Shown here: in pieces, positions 48,163 through 61,400 of the stretch
How the letters are laid out: each line of letters opens with the position of its first letter
How positions within the stretch are numbered: the stretch's first letter is position 1
From: Sipunculus nudus
Taxonomy: Eukaryota > Annelida > Sipuncula > Golfingiida > Sipunculidae
Length of the DNA stretch: 64,000 bases
Assembly (NCBI GenBank): GCA_026874595.1
Contig: CM049312.1
Span: 78,899,429 to 78,963,428, forward strand
Reading direction: 5' to 3'
Notes under the pieces: model-generated
Seen by the model: the letters and a program-made list of their open reading frames with translations, nothing else
What the model was told of the DNA's origin: nothing
Database searches by the model: none
Made by a program: the position numbers and the translations under genes

Positions 48163-51100
48163 TTATTTCATATTCTCTAAAATTTGAGTGAGAAGTGTCC
48201 TGGTTTGCCGAGTGTGACCTTGGTCATCATGGAATTTGAGAAAATGCAGAGTATAAAATCTTAATGTGTTCTTGAGTGTTCTTTGATGATCTATATTAAA
48301 TACATATAATCCAGCTAGCAAAACTGCCAAAGCTTCAGCTAATTGTATACCATTGCCGACCAAAACAACATTCAGGATCACTTCAAGTGTTTCTGTTCTT
48401 TCTAAATGCCTCTGGTGCTTGATGCCTACTGTACATTGAGGAGTCTGTCCTTCATCCCCAGTCACCTGTGAAGATTAAGCTGCTTGTAAGAATATGTATG
48501 TCAGATAGGGTTCTAAGTTACACTTATTAAGCAGCACATTTCAGTTCACATATGGAATCTATCACTAATCAAAATAAAAAAGCGACCCATGGGTCACGTC
48601 GCTCAGTTGAATTTTGGAAATTTTAAGCAAATGCAAAATATACTTATTTCTTTTTTTTTAAATATATTTAGCATGAAAAAAAGCTAAAAGGGTACTGCCC
48701 TGCTAAAAGGTGATAATCAAAAATTAAATATATGTTTGCTGAACAATACTGTGCACTTTTTACCGACTATATCAATGATGCGGGAGCCTCTCGTGATCAT
48801 ATATATCTAGATGTATCATTATTTCAGCTATATGACAGTTATATATCCATGATATAACCATAGAAATGTATAAACCCCTTGCAGTTATAGAACAAGGAAG
48901 AGATAAAAATAAGCTGAAATATAATAATACACATTTTATTAACTGAAATAAATGTCGGGGCCAGGACATCTGAGTGGTAAAGCGTTCATGCCTTCTCAGC
49001 TGGAAACCCGGATTTGATCTCGAGATCTATGAGAGTGGGTTTGTAGTTGCCCGTCCAAAGCCGGTGGTTTTCTCCAGGTTCTCCGGTTTCCTTTACCCAG
49101 ACTGACAACGGAGCGCCATGATCTAGTTTTCATGACTAGTACAATCCATGTAAAAGAAATAAAGTTTATATTAAATCAAATACTGTGAAAAATAACATAT
49201 TCCATTTTTGAATGAGCATAAACTATAACTGATAAGAATATATTGTAATACATGAAAATTGCGGCCTGAAAACTTTTTATAATGCAATAAAGAAAAAAAA
49301 CCTGATTAGCCTAAGAGTTTTTTGAAAAGATACATCTGACCATAAAATATGTATTAATATTACTAATAATTCTTAAAGCAGGTTAAACATATTACCATAT
49401 ACAAATTCAAAGGAATTTAATTATAACAAAAAGAACTTCCTTCCATTGCTTTAATATATTATAAGACTTAACTTATTACAATTTACAGCTATATACTTAA
49501 GATATAGATCACACAGCACTTGCATTATTTCTAGACTTACAAAAACAAGTTTTTAAATAACTAAAAGTCTTAATGCCATCATTTAACCCTAAAATGTGTC
49601 AGTTTGTATTTGTAAGATTATAATATTTTTCAAATATTTTTATTAAATTTAAATCTGAAATAAATGTTGATGGTGGGTAATGCATACTAGATAAAATTAA
49701 AAACTATCCATGAAAACAGTTTCTAGCTTCTCATGTTATGTGAGCAAAATATCTTTCCTGAATTTTTACGAAAGGCATTATGTTTGGGCACATAACTTCA
49801 AGACATTACAAAATACTGACCTAATTTTTATATATACATTCGAAATATAAGGAGGAATGGTTATTAAATATGATCAATACTAGATCTGTGGTTTTGATTT
49901 TATGCAGTCTTCAAGTGTAACAATGTTTTTTAATTGAAAGTTTATGTTTTTCTTTAATATAAGGAGCAAGGAACAAAGTTGTAGTGACTAAACTCTTTGG
50001 TATGGTAGGAGATTATTGAGACATCTAACTCTAAGACGAATTTTAGATTCATAGGTCTAACGGTTTTAATATGGCTCTGTGTACGGACGTCTAGAAGATG
50101 GACAAATAAACATATCTATAGCTTAGGTGACTTACAGTCAGTTGAGCTAAAACTATAGAGCCAAATTGAAATGTCGGAAACTATTGACATTAATTAATGA
50201 TTGTTTTTATGAATATGTATTTTACTTACTTGAACAAACAGTTCTTCGATTTTTTTCACCCAGCAGAATTGGTATGGCCATCAGTACTCCACACAATTTG
50301 GAATCTGCAATGGAGATGAAAGAAGCTTCTATTTTCATGAATACTTTAAAAATAATTTTAACTATAACTATTATAATTAGGGCTATAACAAAACAATGTC
50401 ACATGATACAACTTGTATCACAATATTTTGCACAAATAATAATTTAGATTTGAAGCAAAGCTTGGTCTTTGTAAAATATAACTGAAATTCCTTCATAAAA
50501 ATTTGATAAAAAAAATAAAAATTAATTTCCAAAAAAATCACCCATTAAATGATGAGTAGTTCAGTTCAAACTGATGATGTTCTCCCACCCTTGACTCATA
50601 TATCGTTCACTGACAGGCTATTAATAAACGTTGGAAGTCTCTGTCATTGGATATTCAAATATCATAAACTAATTAGTAAAGGGGCATCCCTTGTAACTGC
50701 TACAATATCTGACTTTGTATCAAGATGTATCAGTGAACTGGTGTAATTTATAGCCCCAGACTATATCAATTTTTAAACACAAAGTGAGCAACATATCCTT
50801 TTAATGTGTGCTTTAAGCTTTAATTTGCCTAGTCTATATTCATACCATTCTTAATACGAATCAACTGAAGTGTTAAAGAAACTGGGTATTCACCTTAAAA
50901 CTCTCGTGTTTATGCAGGGTGTTATGGTCTGATGTTTGAAGTTTAAATCCTTAAATCCTTATTTTCTCCCTCAAGACACCGTAGGGAATGCCAGATTATC
51001 TTTATAAACATATCATATTTAATTATATGACTTGTGAGCCAAGTATTTAAAACACCACCTGCCTCATTTACAAATAAAAAAATGTAGTGTAAAAAAATTG

Positions 51101-53593
51101 GCAATTCTAGTGAGAAACTCTATTGGTAAATATGTATAAAAAAGTAATATACCGTGGTGACACTAAATGTTGACGGATGGACGGACATACAGACAGACGG
51201 TATATATACCATAATACATTATTCAACCTTCAGTTACAACAGAGGCCCGTCGATCTGCCTGTGTCAACCTCATGATCCTCTACATCTATAAACATAGAAC
51301 TGTAACATGTTGAGAAAATAATAATATACAAATATATTATAAACATATTATATATATTATATAAATATATATATATATATTATAAAACTCAATGTGCTTA
51401 AAATAAAAGATGACTCATACACAGCTTGCCCAGTTAAAGCTAGAGCTATTATAACCATGAATCTTTTAGCACATTACATTGAAAAAATGGCCACACAAGA
51501 AAAGCATTAAAATGATTGAACACTTGGTAACAGTAAACTCTTGACATTATATACTAGCCTTAGGATATATAGGTGAAAATTATCTACCATTTGCCATTCA
51601 AAACTCAGTTTTGTCTTCACTCTCCACATTGAAATTTTACCTTTATTAAAAAATCAGTTGATAAGATACAACACATATATACAAAAAGTGTTAGAGGTAT
51701 CCAGATAACAAAATGCAATTAAGGCATGTTGAATACCTTCTGTTGATCAGGCCTCAATTTGCGCTTTTCCAATTGAATTTATCTCTGGTGTTTGGCAATG
51801 CTCTCAGCATCTTCAGATTCTGGTCCTGAGGGTAAGTAGTTGATTGTACCCCATGTGTACACATCTGATAGAGAAGATCTTCTTCTTCTCAACCATACAG
51901 GGTTTCTTTACTTTTCCAGCCTGCACTTCTTGGGTGGCCGAATCCTTCCTCTGCCTGGATTTTTGCCACTTCCTGACGAGCCTCTCCCTCCAAGTGAGTG
52001 AGGTGCAAGTCACCTTTGCTGAGGCTAGCAGATGGACCTGGTTGAAGATATCTCACAACTGCCTCAGCCATTTTGTCGTAATGTAATGACAGTGGATACC
52101 AGAAACACATGATAACATGGAACCTATATCAGAGTTAGACTTACCTGTCTACCTTTGTTTTCTTACCTGTCAAGTTGAGCATGTAGTTAATGAAATTCAC
52201 ATGCCCAAATGTGTTTTTCAATTGCCTTAATAAATTCATTCAGATTTTAAATAGTTTAAACTTGACCACAGACATTACAGTTATTATCCTTTCCACATAG
52301 GGGAGTTAATAGATATTTCTCCATAAAAGAAGTTCATAAAATAAAAAAAGGCTTCAGTGAATGAATAAAATCTCCAGTAATACAATATTTTGCTGGCAAT
52401 TTGAGCAAAATATTTTACTTTTTAAATTAGTTAACAGTATTGTAAATCAATTCAGGACGACTGAAGAATTAGTTCCCAGAACATATATAAACTATTCATG
52501 TTTAATGTTAAAAGAAGGATGGAATCTCCTGCCTGCCCCGTTGGGAAGGCAACTAGAGGTCTGCACCTCCCCAACTGCCTCAGTCACCTGCCCCTGGCAG
52601 TCAGGCAGTGGGTATAATGACAAATAACGTGTATAAATGTAGCATAATGGCATCACATCTTCCCCTAGAAAACCTGCTGCTTAGCTCTTCTAGTTTGAGA
52701 CTACTTCTAAGGAAAATGTTTTAAGTTGATAACCTTAATAAAGTATTTAAAAAACTCCTGAAAAAAGGTTTTAGTTTATAAAAAAGATAAAAAGCTTATC
52801 ACTTACAGCCCTTGCACATAGGACATTATCACGTGGTTGTAGACAGTCAAGAAGCATCCGCCGATCATTCTTGTTCAGCAAGTTGTTACTCTGCACTTTC
52901 TGCTGAACTTCAGCTGGTTCCTGACTGGCACCGTGTATATTTTAGAAAAGGGCACAATGCCTCCGTTCCTTATGGACTTTCCACGGACCCTCTCCTTCCC
53001 ATCTGAGCTAGCAGGCTCAGGAGGTACAGCTGCAACACCTTCCTCCATATCCATCTCAGGAGAGCTTAAACCCAAAATACAGTAACTGTTACAATTCCTC
53101 TCGAATAAATTTATTTAAAATATGATCATAACATACATTTGGAATACACATTTCATTCAGGTTTTTCTATGAATTCAGATATAACACTGTCATAAACAAT
53201 TCAAACAGCGAAAGTACACTTGTCAACCCTATTTAACCCAGCAATAAGTAGAGAAAAGCTTTTATTCTATCAAAGTTGGTAAGGACTGGCTAATAAAGCT
53301 AACCTTGACTCCTCTGTCCATCCTCGTCAGGGTGTGGTGTGTCTGTTTGGGATTGAGGTGGATTCTCGGTATTGAGGATCACCAGGCGTTGAATCTTCTC
53401 CTCGTCAAGGTTAGCAAGAGATTTCTCATTTAGGTCAAGGTAGTCTTCAAAGTCAGCTTCTTTGAAGAAGAGCTGAATCAGGAAGGGCTCCTAAATTCCA
53501 CACTCTACCTTCACCTGCTGTGTGATTCAGCTGATTGTTTTATCAGCAATGACCATTTTGTTGTTTTGGCCAAATTTGCAGTGAAATCTCATC
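48163..53593 (-). pseudogene. Decayed multi-exon gene of an unnamed animal family (PB1-like start, WG..NYLP motif)
   Basis: Five exon-like pieces follow each other on the minus strand. 53593-53304 starts MRFHCKFG after CTCAG, has DFEDYLDL, two in-frame stops, and donor CAAG|GTTAGC. 53064-52807 has acidic and proline-rich text, a frame change and donor GCT|GTAAGT. About 52085-51790 has a basic stretch, a frame change, then WGTINYLPSGPESEDAESI. 50304-50230 is a 75-bp exon with clear sites (TTGCAG|ATTC, CAA|GTAAGT). 48465-48163 follows CTTCACAG and encodes AEALAVLLAGLYVFNI and a C-terminus. From memory, this order resembles a large family of uncharacterised animal proteins with a PB1/SAM-like N-terminus, often multicopy. 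The function is unknown to me. Stops and frameshifts indicate a dead copy. Confidence 0.6.
48953..49155 (+). mobile_element. tRNA-derived SINE
   Basis: The head looks like a tRNA: A-box-like TGAGTGGTAAAGCG (48971-48984) and B-box-like GGATTTGATCTC. A body follows with GGTGGTTTTCTCCAGGTTCT and CCGGTTTCC, a segment I associate with conserved central domains of molluscan and other animal SINEs (MetaSINE or RUDI-like; from memory). The direct repeat GAAATAAA at 48945-48952 and 49156-49163 is a good target duplication. It lies inside the decayed minus-strand locus. Confidence 0.75.
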
Positions 53594-55340
53594 CTGAGAA
53601 AAACAGGGTACATTGCTTGATATTTTGTCCTTACAATAGAATATTTGAAACTTTCAAACAAATTTGTGTCTATTAAGCCAAATTTTAAAATAGCACATAT
53701 AATTCTGGTGCATGAATTCTATCTTTAACTTAACACTCAGCTTTATAATTTATTCATATTATCTAAGAAGTGTCTCCATGAATTCTTTTGGTGATCACAA
53801 AGATTCTATAAATCAGCTTATTCTGTCATGCGTTGGTACGTGGTCTTTGTTTACTTGAGGGGCGATTGCCCAGATGCGTTAGTGGTAAAAACAAACATGA
53901 ATCCCCACAGAGGTACCCTGATGCGGTTTTTTTTCAGATGCAGTATTTTTTTCACACTGTTTTCCACCCATGGTTGTGCCCTGCCATCTGCTGTTTGGGA
54001 ATAGACTTTGCTTAATCATGTGACCATTGTCATGTGACCTGTGAAATTGCCTCTCCCAACATGTCTTTGATCTAGTTACACAAAGAGGGGGATCAGTTAT
54101 GAGGTCAACCCTGAAGGAATTTAACACGAAAAAACAACACAAAGAGTCAAAACAAAGGAAACATTGCAACATAACAATGTGAACACAACAAAAATAGAAT
54201 AAATGATCGGTAATGGTACAGCATACCACGGTACCAAAATATTATTTTCACCAACAAACAATACCTAGCCTTTGAGCACTCATTAGCCTTGCATTTGGCC
54301 TTTATTGCCAGAAAGACTACAAATCCCTTTACGGTGACAGTATTTATTTTTTTATCATCAAAACAGTGAAAACTGATCTGTAAATTTTTTGGTGGTTTTC
54401 AACTGAATGTAAATTGCAAAACAGCTACAAATTATGTGCAGAACAGGTTTCAGATGAGCTATTTATACATATAAGACAATACGGCACACAGCTTGGCAGA
54501 GTTTAAGTTGGTTTTTGGGTGTGCGTGGTGAGTCATCTGAATGGTAACGACCCGCACCCTTATTCAGTGGGTGCATGTTTACCCCATGAATATGTTGACG
54601 GAAGAGGTGGTTCACCAGCGAAAACACTGGGTCAAACTAACGCTTGAAGAATAATTTATATGGTAAGCACAGAGATGGGAGCTCAGAATTTGGATCATGG
54701 GTAGCCTTGCATCAAATTTTATATATAAAGATATGTGTATTGTTTTTGCAACAATAGGGTACACTGTCAAATATCAGGTTTGAAACGGTGCCTGTGACAC
54801 GCTCGCTCGGCTTCGAGCAGTGACACATTTTCCTGTCCGGTTTGACTATACAAAAATTTGCTATTTATTCAGGATTGGTTTATATTAAATGTATTTAAAA
54901 GAATCAAGCTTTTACACTGGTCCTCTGTCCAACAACACCCATGTGCTGAAATTTCCCAACAGCTGTAGCACTCGCAGTGATCAATAGGTGTTGTATGTTT
55001 TCTTTAAACATCAAATCTAATTTAAGTATGCTGATGAAGCACAGAGTTAAGGCTAACTGAAGCTCCTAAAACCAAACTTTATGCCGGGTTGGTATGAAAA
55101 ATGAATCTGTCCCATATTTGTATTTTGGTTATGGCAGGGGATCTACCAGATTATTAACATTCAATAAATGGAAAGAACTACCTTTTTCTACCAAATAAGA
55201 ATGAAAATGGCCCAATAATCAATTGTTTTCATTAGAGTGCAACAGATATGAGGGACTTCTTCAATGACAACTATATGTTCTATACAACCATATTGGATCA
55301 GGTGCCCCTCCTCATCCAGAATTAAACAAAGTTGTGTGGA
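53594..55340. other. Intergenic, nothing recognised
   Basis: Between two decayed minus-strand loci. Frames present are short and low in complexity, with no recognisable motif. Confidence 0.4.
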
Positions 55341-56884
55341 TTACTTAACTCCTCTGTATTTGACTGAAGTGGCAGAATACGGAAATGCTGCATTTGAAGT
55401 GAGTGTTCTCAGAATGAGTGCAATTTCTGGGAGAAGATAACTTAAGGTAACAAGTTTGGTTCCCCAGGACTCAAAAGACTTGCTATCATGCAGACCAATG
55501 GAGCATATGGTGTCTAGAAGCAAGTGTTTTACACACAATCTTCCTATTCTTAGTGGTTCTGAAGATTTCTTTGAAGTAATTGTGTTTTCCTTCAAAACTA
55601 AGTGTCAACACATGTACTAATGGGCCAAACATTTTTATTTGCTCTGGGTAGTGACCATAAAATGTGCCTTGTGTTTGACATGTTGGTCTGGAAATTCTTG
55701 CAAATATGATTCCAAAAAGTCAGAAATAACATCCCTTAAGACTTCAATATCAGCCTTGTGAATACTTGGAGCTGTCAGGTAAAATAAATAATCATGCAAA
55801 TTCAAGAGAGCCTGATACTTTAAATCATTGTCTGGAATTTTATGGCCAACAAATAAGGGGAAAAAGCGAAGCAAGCACCACAAATGGACAGCTTGTTTCT
55901 TCACTTGGAATTTTGCTTGGGGAGCTGGTAAGGGGCTTGGTTTATTGGCAACATCCGTGCCCGAGTATGGAAAGGTCTCAATTCTGCTATTCAAGTATTC
56001 AATAGTGGAAAATCCTTGACTGACACAGTATTTGTTTATATGATGAAGTGCACTTACACCAATCCCTTCAAAAATACCATGTGCAATATCTCATGGCAAA
56101 CCATTCACAACATGAAAATGAGTCAATGCATGAAGTGCACAATTTTTTTTTTTTACACCATAAATGGGCACAGACTCTGGGTCACTCAGAATAATTTGCA
56201 CTTGCTGGTTGTGTCCATTTCAGTTCTAAGTATGTATAGTTCTACTGTCAAACTTATTCTGGACTCCGTCTTTAGATGTCAAACAAAATTTGTTTCTATT
56301 GAAGTACTCGAGAAACCCCCGTAAAGCATGGCTTCCGAAATTGTCACCACAAACAGCGACAACAGATCCTTTAAAATTCATATGATCATCGCTAGTGGCT
56401 ACAGTATGCCTTTTGCTTCAAGATGTTTCAAGTCATGTATCAAAGGTTGAAGAATTTTGGAAAACCCATTCATTTTGATGTGCACTGATCTGCACAGCAA
56501 CATTGGCTGTATAGAATTCAGCTGAGAACGATAAACTGGTGGAATGTAAAAGGCACAGATTTTTTGTTTAAATATTTTTGTACCAAGAGGATTCACCACA
56601 GTAAGTTCATCAAAGTACACTATTATCTGCAAAGCATTTTGCTCAGATGAGAAGAAGTGATGTGTGTGTATTTTAGAACCATCACACATATCTCTGAGAG
56701 TGTGATCAGCTGTGACATGGCCCTTTAATATTTCAGACATGACGGCTTGGTTTTCCAGAAACGCCTCAAGAGTTTTCAAAATAGGAACATACTGGCATGT
56801 ATTCTTATTACTATATGAATCTGATGTCATGAATAATTCTTCAGGTTCAACATGAAGAAAATGTGTTTTTTGCATACTAATCAT
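55341..56884 (-). pseudogene. Decayed transposon-like gene ('NPLG / GDN..H..GGF' family)
   Basis: Reading the minus strand from 56884 gives, in order: IIVYFDELTVVNPLGTK...CAFYIPPVYRSQL and ILQPLIHDLKHLEAKGI; after a frame change, VVAVCGDNFGSHALRGF..YFN; after stops, CALHALTHFHVVNGLP*DIAHGIFEGI; then AVHLWCLLRFFPLFVGHKIP and HVKHKAHFMV. This series of motifs is familiar from multicopy, transposon-like genes found in fish, cnidarians and molluscs (consensus there: DD.E..NPLGS, GDN.G.H.IGGF.E, GLPPD..HD..EG, KPKHHF). I cannot give a formal superfamily name. At least three stops and one frameshift make this copy inactive. The last piece (55595-55341) is less certain. Single-exon layout fits a mobile element. 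Confidence 0.65.
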
Positions 56885-57826
56885 TGGGTTGATTTGATTG
56901 GGTATACAATATAAGGGTAGTCAGAAAATATTAAAAAGAAACCTTTTATTATTACCATCTGACATTACCAGCATGTTCATTAGACTATATTTAGATTGAG
57001 CTACTGCCTGTCTTACCACCAGCTTGGCCCAGTTTGTCAAAGATAATTAGAAACATAAATGAACAGGCCAGGTACAGGTGTATTTTCACCCTCTAGAACT
57101 ATGAATAGTTCAGGTTACAAGTCTTACAAGTCTACTCAATGTATAATTGGCAGTATTCAGGCAACAGTCAGAAATACTATTATTACCGTTAATTATTACT
57201 GCCAGTACCTACCACTTTGATATGATGATCACCGAAGAATTCATGGAAGTTTTAAAATATTTTAACAATATAAGTGCTTTGTATTTCAAAAGAGACTTTT
57301 CTGTTTTGAAAAATATTCATTTAAAATAACAAACATCAGACAGAATCCATGCAACCACTGAAACAATGAGAGCAGATTACAGGGACACACTGGTTTACAC
57401 TTGAGAATGGGCGATATAAACAGGTCCTATCATTTCAACTATTATTTTACAGAATCAGAGACACATATGATTTCAAGCAATGTTACCTTGTCTTTCTGAT
57501 TGAATTCCTAAATCGTTGATACCTCAGTAGTTTGGTTTACAAATACTGGGACCTCTTGAGAAGCGCTGAAATTATCCTGGCAAAAATAGCCGTTAAAAGC
57601 GCGAAGATCTGAAGAAATTGAGCGCTGCGCATGCGTCAGAGTTCAACAAGTTTAGAAGTCCCGTTAAGTTAAGATGTCTAACCTCAGGCTTGACTACAGC
57701 TTTGGCGGGTTGCTGCTGGATTAGTCAAGTACTCACGCTGGAGTAGTCTGGGTTTACAGTGTGTATGACTTAATGCACATCTCCTGCTTATTTTTAATCG
57801 GGAAGCTGTGTTCTTTAGAAGCCAAC
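56885..57826. promoter_or_regulatory. Upstream region of the P450 gene
   Basis: Mostly featureless AT-rich sequence. At about 57575-57650 there is a short patch richer in GC holding TGCGCATGCG (57625-57634), which fits the NRF1-type motif, next to GAGCGCTG. No TATA box is assigned. The start region of the transcript is not determined. Confidence 0.35.
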
Positions 57827-58426
57827 ATGTGGCAAATTTATCTTTGCATATTATTCGGATTTGCCCTACATTTTTCAGTTCTTCGGATAAAACTTTTGAA
57901 TATGAGAGGCCCTCCTTCAGTTCCAGGTATTCCTCTGCTCGGAAACATTTTCCAGATAAAATCTCCAGCGATGCATCTTGGGATATCAAGGTTAGTCAGA
58001 AAATATGGAGACATTTTCACCATAAACATGTTTGGTACTAAAATGGTGGTACTCAATTCTGAGGAACTAATCCGTGAAGCTTGTGTCACAAAAGGGGGAG
58101 ATTTTGCTGAACGCTCAAGATCGTCGTTCATGTTGCGAGCATCTTCTTTCAATGGGAATGGTGTCGTGTTTAGTCCATACGGGCAAACATGGGCACTCCT
58201 ACGGAAACAAGTACAAGCCACCCTGAGGCCAGGAAACCGGGAAACAAGTAAAATTATCCTAAATGAAATTGAAATTTTAACTAAGAAATATGAAAACACC
58301 TGTGGGGCACCGGTGGATCCGCAGTCTGATATCTGGGTTGCACTAATGAAAATCATAGGACAAGTGGTCTGTGTTAATATAAATATTAAGTTTAAAATAA
58401 AAATAAAATTAAATCTATCTTTCCGT

Positions 58427-58473
<47 letters not shown>

Positions 58474-61400
58474 TGTGAAATGTTATTATTTACTTTAAAT
58501 CTTATTTAGTTTCCTTTTGAAACATTAATGCGTTTTCTGATCCTCTTATAATCTTAAACGAATTTTTTCATTAAACTAATCTAAAGTGTATGAAAACAAA
58601 TGAGTAAAGTAAGTGGGGAATTTATTGGCATAAGAATTTAAAGATTATTATCTGGATTTGTACAATTAGATCACGGGAAGAAATTGTAGTTTTGAGTCCG
58701 AGGAAGGAAACCGTATCAGGGAGTTAGCAGAGAAAGGTGCCCTGTGCATTAGCCCAGGATTTGGAGTTGAATTAGATCTGCTACCTCCACTTACTGTGAT
58801 CCCAATCTTAAGCTCTACGATTCTGAAGGAAATCATTGAAGTTAAGACTGTCACCCTTGAAAACATTTTTAAAAGATCAAAGGTAAGTAATCTTTAAATA
58901 AAATATATAGTTTAATTAAAATTAATTGTATGACACAATGTTGTTGTTGGTTTAATTGCACATAGGCATTTGCAAGTATATATCGATTATGTCAAGTTAT
59001 CAGTTCATTATGCCTGAGGTTCGGCCTTGGGCGTACACGACAGCTTTCAAACATCAGGAAGAAACATGAAAGACACAACACAAAGAAAACACCAGTTTGA
59101 ACATTGAAAATGTCGATTTGTGAGCCACCAGGAGGTGTGCGCGCTTTTTTTGTACAACGGGTCACGCTCGGCGCAAGTGTACTTTTACTTGTGTAAGGGG
59201 GTAAGCAAACGGTTTAGGAAAGATATGTATAGGCATATAACATAATATGTCCAGTAGAAAAAATTATACTTCCTGTATATTATACATTATTGCTATTTGG
59301 ATGTGCCAATGTAGAATGTAGTCTGGATATAGACAATGTAGACAACGGTTGAATGTTTCTATTGCTTGATGACCCGATGATTTCTGCCTGCTAGACAGGT
59401 CCCTCCACGTCTTGTAGCATGGGAGGGTATTATCATTGTATGCCCTAGAGGGACCTGGGCCAGAGCATCAGCACTGACTGTGATAGATTTATTTAGGAGG
59501 GTGCAGAAATATTCATCATAATGCTATTTTTCCTGTCGGTGAAGGTTTGAGGTTTTTTGATTGTCAAGTTTTTCTATGAAACCTATAGTAGCCTAGAACC
59601 AGCAGACCATTAGAAGCACTAGAGTATTTGAAGCAGCAGACCATTAGAAGCAATAGATCATTACAAGCAGGGAAACTTTGCAACAGGTCATTAAATCACA
59701 GTGGTTAATTAGAAGCAGTAGAACCTTTAAATTAGTAGCCCATTAGAAACTGAAGACAATCATAAGCAAAAGAACATTAGAAGCAATAGCCGATTAGGAA
59801 AGAAGTGAACCGTTAGAAACAATAGACCATTAGAAACAGTAAATCATTAGAAACAATTGGTCATCTGAAGCAATAGACCAATGGAAAAATTGGCTGTTAG
59901 AAACAAAAGACCATTAGAATAAGTAAACCAATAAAAACAATAGACCATTAGTAGCAATAAACGATTAAAATCAACAGAACACTAGAAGCAGCAGATAATT
60001 AGAAGCAGCAGACCATTGGAAGAAGCAGACCAATAGTAGAAGCGGACCATAAAAGGCAGCAGACCATTAGAAAAAGCAGACCATTAGAAGCAAAGACCAT
60101 TGGAAAAAATAGGCTATTAGAAGCTATACACCATTAGAAATATGATAAAAAGCTTAGCCGTTAGAAGTAGCAGAACACTAGAAGCAGCAGACCATTAGAG
60201 GCAGCAGACCATTAGAAACAGCAGACCATTAGAAAAAATAGAAGCAGCAGACCATTAGAAGCAGCAGACCAGTAGAAGCAGCAGACCAGTAGAAGCAGCA
60301 GACCATAAGACACAGCACACCATTAGAAACAGCAGATCATTAGAAGCAAAGACCATTAGAAGCAGCAGACCATTAGAAGCAGCGGACCATAAGAAGCAGC
60401 AGACCATTAGAGGCAGCAGACCATTAGAGGCAGTAGACCATTAAAAGCAGCAGACCATTAGAGGTAACAGATCATTAGAAGCACCAGACCATTAGAAGCG
60501 GTAGACCACGAGAAGCAAAAGAACATTAGCTAGACCACTAGGGACAGTAGACTCTTTAATGCAGCAGACCATTAGAAGCAAATACCATTAGAAGCAAAGA
60601 CCAGAAGAAGCGGTAGGTTTTATTTTATGTTATCTAACAACCAATTATTACAAAAATTTCTCGTTTGGCTCAGGTCTTATTCTTTTATTTATATCACAAA
60701 CATTGGATGCCTTTACCTTTTCCGTTCATATTTCGAATGATAATTAGAGATTTATAAATTTAAACGAAACTGTTTGAATGATTGAATAGGTCACATTTAT
60801 GTTATTGCTCAAGTTTTGAGGTAGCCTATTACAAGTGTGTAGGATTATAAAGTGCACCCAAAAAATATAAAGTTCTTTTCAAACATTCATATATTCATGT
60901 AATCTATCAAAACTTTCTTAACATTCTCCAGATAGTCTGACCGGTAATATTCCTTACTATATTTCACAAACTCTAAATGACAGAGTATCACCATTGTCAA
61001 GATATAAATATACAATACACATATACTATGATATATATGTATATGTATGGTCTATATGGTTGCTTAGTCCTTATACCTTACTGCTCGACTTTTTGTATTG
61101 AGCACCTTAGCTGAAACTGATGCAATTACTGTTTATAGTTATATATATATCGCGAAGGTAAAGATAAACAGTGAAGCCTTTTAGACAGACTAACTAGTTT
61201 ATTAACACACGAGCTTTCGAACCGATTTTGGCATTCGACAGGCGACTCGGTGAGGGACTACTGTTGGAAATGGCGGGCTATTCCACGGGCCGCACTTTGC
61301 ACCAGGCGACCTTCGACCTCACGTCATAATATGGATGACGTCGACCTTCATTCGGTATCGCGGAATTCCAGAGTGAGGCGATGTGTACTTACTGTACCCC

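Noticed and set aside
53879-54229. 116-codon minus-strand ORF, cysteine- and phenylalanine-rich
   Set aside because: Low-complexity translation without motif or splice sites; lies between two decayed loci.
57684-58356. Minus-strand ORFs opposite P450 exon 1
   Set aside because: They are shadows of the P450 coding exon, which has all family motifs on the plus strand.
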